Made by a program: the position numbers and the translations under genes
NCBI GenBank assembly: GCA_020161355.1
Contig: JAIUOF010000004.1
Span: forward strand, 248,001-312,000
Reading direction: 5' to 3'
From: Bacteroidota bacterium
GTDB taxonomy: Bacteria; Bacteroidota; Bacteroidia; Cytophagales; Spirosomataceae
DNA length: 64,000 nucleotides
The notes under the pieces: generated by a model
What the model was told of the DNA's origin: nothing
Seen by the model: the letters and a program-made list of their open reading frames with translations, nothing else
Databases searched by the model: none
In this document: positions 18,916 through 25,656 of the stretch, in pieces
Numbering within the stretch: position 1 is the first letter of the stretch
Layout: each line of letters starts with the position of its first letter

Positions 18916-20050
18916 AACTAAAATCCAAAGTTTCGGCATCAATTTTCTCAACTTTTCGACCCATTTTTTTCTGAATAATATAAAAATGATGCTCCTCTTC
19001 GTCAGTAACCAAAGAAATGGCCTCTCCGCTGGCATTTGCCCGACCTGTTCGACCGATTCTGTGTATATAATCTTTGGGTGATCGAGGCAATTCGTAGTTA
19101 ATCACAGTCGGAAGTTGCACAATATCAATTCCTCTCGAGGCGATATCTGTGGCCACCAAAACATTAATTTTTCCCTTTTTAAAACCACTTAGAGCCTCAC
19201 TACGGGCACTTTGCGATTTGTCGCCATGTATGGCTGAGGCATTGATTCCATTTTTTTTCAGTTTGGCTACCACATTGTCGGCCGTGCGGGTGCTTGAGAC
19301 AAATACCAGCACTTGTTGCATATTTAGAGATGCAATCAGATGCCTCAATAGTGGTCCTTTTTTCTCAGGTTTTACGATATAGGCCGTTTGTTTTATCAGA
19401 TCCAGATTCAGGGCTTCCGGTTCAATCTCAATGATTTCGGGCTCATGCAACACCGAAGATTTTATTTTGTCCAGCTTAGGGTCAAGTGTTGCCGAAAACA
19501 ACAGATTTTGCCTTTTTTCAGGAATTAATCTCAAAATATCAGCCATTTCATCCTGAAAACCCATGTCAAGCATTTTGTCAGCTTCATCGAGTACCAAAAT
19601 TTCTATCTTTCCCAAATGAATGGAGTTGGTCGAAACCAAGTCGAGCAGCCTTCCAGGTGTTGCTACCAGGATTTCGGTGTTTTTAAGCTTGACCATCTGT
19701 TGGTTGAGTGGCACACCGCCATAAACCGCAAGATTTTTAGGGGCAACAGGCAAACCCACTGAAAACGAACTAAATACTTCACTTATTTGCATGGCCAGCT
19801 CACGTGTTGGGGCCAGTACGAGTACTTTTAGATGTAAGTTTCGTGAAGGTTCTTTTTGCTGAAAAAGCTCCAGAATTGGCAAAACAAAACTGGCTGTTTT
19901 ACCCGAACCGGTCTGAGCCTTGGCCTGTAAATCTTTGCCTTTCAAAATCACCGGAATGGCCTGTTGCTGAATAGGATACGGCTCTGCATATTCCATCTTT
20001 TCGATGGCATCCAGCAAAGGTTTCGATAGGCCGAGTGATTGGAAAGACAT
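18914..20050 (-). CDS. DEAD-box RNA helicase
   Basis: 378 residues from the ATG at 20050. An ATG seven codons upstream (20071) is possible but lies in a lysine-rich leader. All helicase motifs are present: Q motif PYPIQQQAIP, AQTGSGKT (I), PTRELA (Ia), TPGRLLD, DEAD (II), SAT (III), RGIDI (V) and HRIGRTGR (VI). The protein stops shortly after the second RecA domain, without the long basic tail of many RhlE/DeaD proteins. Probably acts in ribosome assembly or RNA decay; the exact subfamily (RhlE-like) is inferred. Confidence 0.93.
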   Translation of the reverse strand: MSFQSLGLSKPLLDAIEKMEYAEPYPIQQQAIPVILKGKDLQAKAQTGSGKTASFVLPILELFQQKEPSRNLHLKVLVLAPTRELAMQISEVFSSFSVGLPVAPKNLAVYGGVPLNQQMVKLKNTEILVATPGRLLDLVSTNSIHLGKIEILVLDEADKMLDMGFQDEMADILRLIPEKRQNLLFSATLDPKLDKIKSSVLHEPEIIEIEPEALNLDLIKQTAYIVKPEKKGPLLRHLIASLNMQQVLVFVSSTRTADNVVAKLKKNGINASAIHGDKSQSARSEALSGFKKGKINVLVATDIASRGIDIVQLPTVINYELPRSPKDYIHRIGRTGRANASGEAISLVTDEEEHHFYIIQKKMGRKVEKIDAETLDFS

Positions 20051-20178
20051 GATTTGTTTTTTTTTCTGCAAAGGTAGGGCATATTTTCAGGCGGTGCGAT
20101 TTTTCAAATCTCTTCTTTACTTTTATCGGAATATTTAAGTTTTTCCTGACCAAAAAAATCTTATCAAGAGTTTCTTGT

Positions 20179-20270
20179 TTTAGTTTTTACCTGTATATTC
20201 TAAAATATAAATTTAGTTTTTACCTGTATATTCTAAAATATAAATTTAGTTTTTACCTGTATATTCTAAA
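20179..20270. repeat. 33-bp tandem repeat, about 2.8 copies, upstream of the AAA ATPase gene
   Basis: Copies start at 20179, 20212 and 20245. The first two are identical over 33 bp; the third matches for 26 bp. Each unit contains TTTTTACCTG followed by the short palindrome TATATT-CTAA-AATATA (broken in the third copy). The array ends 36 bp before the ATG at 20307 and just upstream of a perfect TAnnTTTG box (TATATTTG, 20278-20285). This could be an operator array or an iterated promoter element. Confidence 0.9.
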
Positions 20271-20306
20271 TTTATTATATATTTGCACTTAGAAAAATAA
20301 AAATCT

Positions 20307-21602
20307 ATGGATATTCAGAGAGATAAATTACAAGATTTAATCAATTGGAAAAACAAGTCCAACAGGAAGCCGTTGATTTTGAATGGAGCTCGTCAGGTTG
20401 GAAAGTCTTGGTTAGTTTCAAAATTGGGCGAAATAGCCTTTTCAGGAAATATACTAACCATAAATTTTGAAAAAAGAAGAGAGGTACATCAGGTATTCAA
20501 AAAAAATCTTGTTCCTGAACGTATCATTTTGGAGTTGGGGCTTATTCTTGATACAAATATTGAGATTGGAAGCACTTTACTATTTTTTGACGAAATACAA
20601 GAATGTCCCGAAGCCTTAATGAGTTTGCGATATTTTTACGAAGAAATGCCTAAACTACATTTAATTGCTGCGGGCTCACTGCTTGATTTTTCATTTTCAG
20701 AATATCCTTATCCCGTAGGAAGAGTTGAAACTCTGGACATTTTTCCAATTTCATTTTTTGAGTTTATAAAAGCAAAAAGTCCCAAGAATAGTGCTTACCG
20801 TTTATTATTAGATAAAAACTTTGAAATCCCCGAATCACTATTAGATAAACTTGAAAGCGAATATTTAGAATACATAATAGTAGGGGGTATGCCTGCGAGT
20901 GTGAAGTATTACCTGGAAACCAAAGACTTTATAGGAGTAAAGAAAATACAAGACGATTTGCTTTATACTTACGAGCAGGATTTTAAGAAATACAAACCAC
21001 AAATAGATGAAGATTGCTTGAAGGATGTATTAAAAAACAGTATTCAATTTATTGGGAATCAAATAATTTATACAAAACTATCAGACAGGTTCAGTGGGCC
21101 AACTATCAAAAAAGCTCACGAATTATTAAAAACAGCCAGACTAATTCATAGCGTAGAAAATGTATCAGTAAGTAGATTGCCGCTTGCTGTCTCGGGAAAA
21201 CGCTTCAAAACATTCTACCTGGACATAGGATTAATGGTGAGGAAAAATGGCTTAGATGCAAGAAACATTTATCTTACAACAGACCTATATGCAACTTTTC
21301 AAGGTGAATTGGCTGAGCAGTTCGTAGCACAACAATTGGTTTCAAACCTTGGATTGGAGCTGTATTACTGGGCAAGAGAAGAGGGTAGTGCGAGTGCAGA
21401 GGTAGATTTTGTGATAGCCAAGGATGGTGAAATAATACCAATAGAAGTAAAAGCAGGTAAAAGTACCAAAATTAAAAGCTTGGTGAACCTCTTGGAAAGT
21501 TATCCCAACATTAAAAAAGCAATAGTATATTCAACTAATAACCAAAAGGCAGAAGGAAAAATTGAATATATTCCGATTTATTTGGCAGGGATGAGGATTT
21601 AA
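20307..21602 (+). CDS. AAA-family ATPase with DUF4143 C-terminal domain
   Basis: 431 residues. The N-terminal P-loop domain has Walker A NGARQVGKSWL (about 27-37), Walker B LLFFDEIQECPEAL and the sensor LHLIAAGSLLD. The C-terminal DUF4143 domain ends with a PD-(D/E)XK-like signature (AEVDFVIAKDG ... IPIEVKAG). These proteins are common in bacterial accessory regions, are often preceded by direct repeats, and have no settled function; a nuclease-linked or defence-related role has been suggested. The 3' end overlaps the convergent nucleotidyltransferase gene by 4 bp. Confidence 0.88.
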   Translation: MDIQRDKLQDLINWKNKSNRKPLILNGARQVGKSWLVSKLGEIAFSGNILTINFEKRREVHQVFKKNLVPERIILELGLILDTNIEIGSTLLFFDEIQECPEALMSLRYFYEEMPKLHLIAAGSLLDFSFSEYPYPVGRVETLDIFPISFFEFIKAKSPKNSAYRLLLDKNFEIPESLLDKLESEYLEYIIVGGMPASVKYYLETKDFIGVKKIQDDLLYTYEQDFKKYKPQIDEDCLKDVLKNSIQFIGNQIIYTKLSDRFSGPTIKKAHELLKTARLIHSVENVSVSRLPLAVSGKRFKTFYLDIGLMVRKNGLDARNIYLTTDLYATFQGELAEQFVAQQLVSNLGLELYYWAREEGSASAEVDFVIAKDGEIIPIEVKAGKSTKIKSLVNLLESYPNIKKAIVYSTNNQKAEGKIEYIPIYLAGMRI

Positions 21603-22066
21603 TCATTTTTTTTTGTAAGCTGCTCAATATCATTCAAATCTCTACTTCTTCCGGCTGCTTTTTTCGCTTCAATAAGGTGATGAAATTGAATAGTCCGAAT
21701 TGCCAATCCGTTATCTTCAAAATATCTGGAATCTTTAAATGCTTCATCAAAATCAAGGCCTTTGACTAGTGTTAAGATTTCTATAGACACCGGAGGTCTG
21801 CCAAAAATAAAAACATCAAATTGTTCTGTATTGAGAAACTTATCCTGAGTAAGATCGAACAATGGCATTCCGAATAACTTAAATGCAGACTCTAACTTCA
21901 AATAATTCTCTTGTGTGGCATTTACCCAGACACTTAAATCACCGGTTGTTCTGGCATATCCATGTAAAATTACTGAGTATCCTCCAACCAAAATATACTT
22001 GACATTCGCCTTATTTAAAGCTCTGATAAAATCACGGAAATCATCATTGAAAATATTTGCCATCAA
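21599..22066 (-). CDS. Nucleotidyltransferase-fold protein (MNT/DUF6036-like), altered active site
   Basis: 155 residues. The N-terminal fold matches the minimal nucleotidyltransferase group (VKYILVGGYSVILHGYARTTGDL). The usual second metal-binding carboxylate is replaced by serine: GDLSVWV rather than the common GDLDIWV. It may therefore be inactive or act only as a binding partner. Its start overlaps the stop of the upstream 65-residue gene by 4 bp, an arrangement typical of toxin-antitoxin-like pairs. Confidence 0.78.
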   Translation of the reverse strand: MMANIFNDDFRDFIRALNKANVKYILVGGYSVILHGYARTTGDLSVWVNATQENYLKLESAFKLFGMPLFDLTQDKFLNTEQFDVFIFGRPPVSIEILTLVKGLDFDEAFKDSRYFEDNGLAIRTIQFHHLIEAKKAAGRSRDLNDIEQLTKKND

Positions 22067-22260
22067 TCTCTTTTTCTTATTGAAAACACGGTTCTGTCCA
22101 TTTTGGGAGGGTTATTTACATCATAACCATACACTATTGAGTTCAGATAATTCGCGGCTTCAAGTCTTTCCCGAACAGAAGTATTATGCCAATATTCTTT
22201 TATTCGCTCTTCATTCTCTTCAAATTTTCCTGCCCAATGGTAGCTTCTATCCATTTTCAT
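22063..22260 (-). CDS. Small conserved partner of the nucleotidyltransferase
   Basis: 65 residues, charged, with one long helix (FEENEERIKEYWHNTS ... RLEAANYLNSIVYGYD) and the C-terminal signature PPKMDRTVFSIRKRD. Small proteins ending in this MDRTVFSxRKR motif occur next to nucleotidyltransferase-fold genes in many bacteria. Translational coupling to the downstream gene is expected from the ATGA overlap. An ATG at 22254 would shorten it by two residues. Biochemical role unknown. Confidence 0.75.
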   Translation of the reverse strand: MKMDRSYHWAGKFEENEERIKEYWHNTSVRERLEAANYLNSIVYGYDVNNPPKMDRTVFSIRKRD

Positions 22261-22323
22261 AATACAATTTCCTTATGCATAAGATTTACAAATGTCAAAT
22301 AATTTTCTAATATAACCAAACCT

Positions 22324-23613
22324 TCACATCACCGTCAAAACACTCTCCAAACCAACACCTCTAGAGCCTTTTACAAGGAAATAAGTATTGGCAAAAGTCT
22401 TTTCTATCAGCCAGTTGTGAAGAGAAAATTTATCGGTAAAATAGTAGGCTTTTGGTAAATGATCCAAGGCATGTTGCATGTTTTCCCCATAAAGTACCAC
22501 TGTGTCGAAATCTTGTTCCGAAACCAATTTACCAAGGGCGGAATGTTCAGCTTCGCTGTATTCACCCAACTCAAACATGTCGCCTAATATCACGACTTTC
22601 TGTTTTTCGGTCTTTAGATTCCCGAAGTTTTTCACAGAGGCCGCCATTGATGATGGATTGGCGTTGTAGGCATCCATCAGGAACGAATTGCTGCCTTTCT
22701 CTATCACTTGAGAGCGGTTGTTGTCGGGGTTGTAGTCAGCAATGGCTTGAGCTGCGTCTGTGTGGCTTACGCCAAAAAACCTACCAACTGCAAAGGCCGT
22801 CTGCATATTGTCAAAATTGTATTTGCCACCAATATGCGTGGTGTATATTTGCTCACTATCAGGTGTTTGAAATGAAACCGTTGGACTTTCTGCAGTCATT
22901 TTGAGAGCAAATTCGTCGGTTCCATAGTAAACCACCGGCATCATGTTTTTTTCTTTTGCCAATGAAACCACTTTTTCATCTGTCTGATTAACAAATGTCG
23001 TTCCCCCATTATTTTTCAGAAAATCAAAAAGCTCTCCTTTGCCTTTTCTTACACCTTCTTCTCCACCAAAACCTTCCAAATGAGCCTTTCCAAGATTAGT
23101 AATAAAACCATGCGTAGGCTCACAAATGCAGCAAAGCATTTCTATCTCTTTCTGATGATTGGCCCCCATTTCTATTACAGCCATCTCAGTATCAAGAGGC
23201 ATTTCAAGCAGTGTCAATGGCACACCAATATGATTGTTGAGGTTGCCTTTGGTGGCATGAACTCTAAACTTTTTACTTAAAACTCTAGTTAAAAGCTCCT
23301 TATTGGTTGTTTTCCCATTTGAACCGGTTAGGCCAATAACCGGAATATCAAATGTTTTTCGGTGAAAATTGGCAAGCTTCTGGAGTGTTTCCAAAACATC
23401 ATTAACCAAAATACATCTGGGGTCAGTAGCATATTTTTCTTCATCAATCACCGAGAAAGCCGCTCCGGCCTCCAATGCCTGCAAGGCAAATTCGTTGGCG
23501 TTAAATTTTTCACCTTTCAGTGCAAAAAATAGCTGCCCCTCTCCTATTTTGCGGGTATCGGTGGTAACGCCTTTTGATGTTTTAAATTTCTGGTATAATT
23601 CTTCTATCAGCAT
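22324..23613 (-). CDS. murF: UDP-N-acetylmuramoyl-tripeptide--D-alanyl-D-alanine ligase
   Basis: 429 residues, three-domain Mur ligase. The N-terminal UDP-binding domain begins GVTTDTRKIGEGQLFFALKG; the central ATPase carries GLTGSNGKTTNKELL (about 95-109) and EMGANHQKEIEMLC; the C-terminal domain has DAYNANPSSM and LGDMFELGE, which are MurF-specific. It adds D-Ala-D-Ala to the UDP-MurNAc-tripeptide in the cytosol. It is divergent from ogt, with only about 35 bp between the outermost possible starts. Confidence 0.96.
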   Translation of the reverse strand: MLIEELYQKFKTSKGVTTDTRKIGEGQLFFALKGEKFNANEFALQALEAGAAFSVIDEEKYATDPRCILVNDVLETLQKLANFHRKTFDIPVIGLTGSNGKTTNKELLTRVLSKKFRVHATKGNLNNHIGVPLTLLEMPLDTEMAVIEMGANHQKEIEMLCCICEPTHGFITNLGKAHLEGFGGEEGVRKGKGELFDFLKNNGGTTFVNQTDEKVVSLAKEKNMMPVVYYGTDEFALKMTAESPTVSFQTPDSEQIYTTHIGGKYNFDNMQTAFAVGRFFGVSHTDAAQAIADYNPDNNRSQVIEKGSNSFLMDAYNANPSSMAASVKNFGNLKTEKQKVVILGDMFELGEYSEAEHSALGKLVSEQDFDTVVLYGENMQHALDHLPKAYYFTDKFSLHNWLIEKTFANTYFLVKGSRGVGLESVLTVM

Positions 23614-23648
23614 TTGCTCAATTTTTCGGCATCAAAGTTCCGTGTTTT

Positions 23649-24173
23649 TTGAGTAATTTCGTGATACCTAATCAAATTTTTGTGTCAGAATATTTTACTG
23701 TATTTCTGGAAGCTTCGGGTCGGAAACTGAAAATCGAATCAGATGAAACCGCGATAAAGGCCGTTTCGTTTGTAAATGAACTGGGAAAAGACTCCGAAAC
23801 ACTACCCGAAATTTTGCTTTCAGCCAAAAAGCAGTTAGGCGATTATTTTGCAGGAAAATTAAAAGATTTTGACTTGAATCTGTCACCCGAAGGCACTGAT
23901 TTTCAGAAAAAAGTATGGGAATTTTTGTGTAAAATCCCTTACGGAAAAACCCTTACTTATGCCGACATGGCCAACCGACTGGGCGACCCGAAAGTGATCA
24001 GAGCGGCAGCATCGGCCAACGGAAAAAATCCAATAGGTATCATCATCCCCTGCCACAGAGTAATCGGAACCAACGGTAGCCTCACGGGCTATGCCGGTGG
24101 ACTGGAAAACAAACGCTTTCTGCTTGACCTGGAAAACCGAATTGCCAATGGTGTGATGGATATTTTTGCATAA
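23649..24173 (+). CDS. ogt: Methylated-DNA--protein-cysteine methyltransferase
   Basis: 174 residues from a TTG at 23649; a GTG at 23682 (MSEYFTVFLEASG) is an equally plausible start and would give 163 residues. No ATG is available near the N terminus. The active site IIIPCHRVIG and the DNA-recognition block YGKTLTYADMANRLGDPKVIRAAASANGKNP-like region are intact (split: YGKTLTYADMANRLG then ANGKNPIG). It removes O6-alkyl groups from guanine in DNA by suicide transfer to cysteine. Confidence 0.92.
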   Translation: MSNFVIPNQIFVSEYFTVFLEASGRKLKIESDETAIKAVSFVNELGKDSETLPEILLSAKKQLGDYFAGKLKDFDLNLSPEGTDFQKKVWEFLCKIPYGKTLTYADMANRLGDPKVIRAAASANGKNPIGIIIPCHRVIGTNGSLTGYAGGLENKRFLLDLENRIANGVMDIFA

Positions 24174-24202
24174 TTTTGAAAAATATCTTTCAAAAAGTAA
24201 TC

Positions 24203-24565
24203 ATGAAGAAACTAATTTTCGGAATTCTATTTTTCCTAAGTCTTAATGCGTTTTCTCAATCAGACACCATTTCGGCTGCCCAGGCAAAAGACTATATCAA
24301 TAAAGAAGTGGTGCTGAAAGGGGTTTTAAAAGGGGTAAAACCCTTTAAAGACCGAAACGGAAAAGATATTATTTTTCTGGACATCGACGAAAGCTATCCC
24401 AATACGGCCATAGGTGTGACCATCTTCCCGGATGCTGTGCCTGAAGTAAAAATTGGACCGGAAGACATAGGACGCACCATTTTGATTTCCGGAATAGTGC
24501 AGGACTACCGTGGAAAACCTAGTTTGCCGGTGAGCGAGGGAAAACAGATTTCCTGGAAACCGTAA
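24203..24565 (+). CDS. Periplasmic OB-fold protein
   Basis: 120 residues from the ATG at 24203, which begins a signal peptide ending AFSQS; a TTG at 24176 is further upstream in frame. The mature part is a small OB-fold-like beta barrel (EVVLKGVLKGVKPFKDRNGK, FLDIDESYPNTAIGVTIFP, GRTILISGIVQDYRGKPSL), like the tRNA-anti/OB domains found in short secreted bacterial proteins. Ligand unknown. It follows ogt by 29 bp and ends at a strong terminator. Confidence 0.75.
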   Translation: MKKLIFGILFFLSLNAFSQSDTISAAQAKDYINKEVVLKGVLKGVKPFKDRNGKDIIFLDIDESYPNTAIGVTIFPDAVPEVKIGPEDIGRTILISGIVQDYRGKPSLPVSEGKQISWKP

Positions 24566-24570
24566 AAACA

Positions 24571-24597
24571 AAAGGCCGGAATCAATTTCCGGCCTTT
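24571..24597. terminator. Bidirectional intrinsic terminator
   Basis: AAAGGCCGGAA/TTCCGGCCTTT, an 11-bp perfect stem with a 5-nt loop, between convergent genes. The T-rich flank on either side serves both directions. Confidence 0.8.
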
Positions 24598-24601
24598 CAT
24601 T

Positions 24602-25291
24602 TTATAACTCCTTAATCCTGATCCTTCGATAGGAAACCACATCGCCGTGGTCCTGCAGGCCGATTTTTCCTTTTGAGAATTTACCGAACCCTTCCCAGCC
24701 TTTAAACTTGCTGTTTTCAACCATTTTTTCCCATTCAGGTCCCGCTGTTGGGTAGGTCACCGCCAACTGACCATTTTGCCAAACCTTAATCACATTGTCT
24801 TTTTTTCTGATTTTTACCTTGTTCCACTCACCGGCAGGTTTTGCTTTTGACGCGGATGAAATCATATCATACAATGAGCCCGCCTTCCTGTTACCATCCT
24901 TTCCCTGCTTGGCATCAGGGTGACCCTCATCGTCCAAAACCTGAATTTCGGGGCCGGTCAGATATGGTGTGCCATATTTTTTATCTTCTACAACTCCATA
25001 AAAAATACCGCTGTTACCATTTCCTTCTATTTTCCATTCCAGCTCTAATTCAAAGTTTTCGTATTCCTTGTCAGAAATGAGGTCATTGACACGAAACTCA
25101 CTTTTGGCAGTTTTATCAAAAACGAATGCCCCGTCCACAACCTTCCATTTTTCATTAACAGGCTCCCCCGGATGATTATAGATGTGCCAGTTTTTAAAAG
25201 ATTTTCCATCTGAAAGATTTACCCAGGTGCCCTTTTGAGCAAATGTGATGGTGGCTGTAAATATTGATAAAGCAAGAAGAATTTTTTTCAT
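24602..25291 (-). CDS. Secreted DUF1080 (3-keto-disaccharide hydrolase-like) protein
   Basis: 229 residues from the ATG at 25291, which starts a signal peptide (MKKILLALSIFTATITFAQ). The frame stays open to 25411, but that would add 40 residues without a coherent leader. The domain landmarks are WVNLSDGKSFKNWH, ENFELELEWKIEGNGNSGIFY, GPEIQVLDDEGHPD and LQDHGDVVSYRRIRIKEL. It is closely similar in layout to the gene at 0.2 kb. It is divergent from the GH2 gene, which suggests shared regulation in sugar use, although no operator was identified. Confidence 0.9.
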   Translation of the reverse strand: MKKILLALSIFTATITFAQKGTWVNLSDGKSFKNWHIYNHPGEPVNEKWKVVDGAFVFDKTAKSEFRVNDLISDKEYENFELELEWKIEGNGNSGIFYGVVEDKKYGTPYLTGPEIQVLDDEGHPDAKQGKDGNRKAGSLYDMISSASKAKPAGEWNKVKIRKKDNVIKVWQNGQLAVTYPTAGPEWEKMVENSKFKGWEGFGKFSKGKIGLQDHGDVVSYRRIRIKEL

Positions 25292-25656
25292 TGATATAAA
25301 ATGTTTGTATAAAAAATAAGGTTGTTTAAAATTTCTGAGGAAACAAATATCCAAAATTTTATGAATATTTAGATTAAGAAAAAAATATTTGATCTTTAAA
25401 TCATTTGGCATTTGCTAATGATCATTTCAAAGTAAATTCTTCAATTAATCTTAACTTTCACAAATTCAAACCCATAAACTTTAATAATCATCCCAATATT
25501 TACGTTTAGAGATTTTTAGAAATTTAAAATTTTGAACATAATTCGAAAAGATTCAGTAGATCCTCTTATTTTTTAATTTTTTTAAAAATTATATCTTCGG
25601 GTTGGGTGTAAAAGTCCGTTTTTTGTCCAAATTTGTCATTTATTTATTCAAAACTA
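25292..25656. other. 365-bp AT-rich divergent promoter region
   Basis: Spacer between the divergent DUF1080 and GH2 genes. Both promoters must lie here. On the minus strand GATATTTG (one mismatch from TAnnTTTG) occurs about 55-60 bp before the DUF1080 start. On the plus strand no perfect box was found. No ORF with a plausible leader and no hairpin terminator is seen. Confidence 0.6.

Noticed and set aside
20179..20270. The 33-bp repeats as a CRISPR array
   Set aside because: The units are directly adjacent with no spacers, only about three copies exist, and no cas gene is in the window.
25292..25411. 40-residue N-terminal extension of the second DUF1080 protein
   Set aside because: The ATG at 25291 gives a perfect signal peptide; the extension would precede it with an AT-rich, non-leader sequence.
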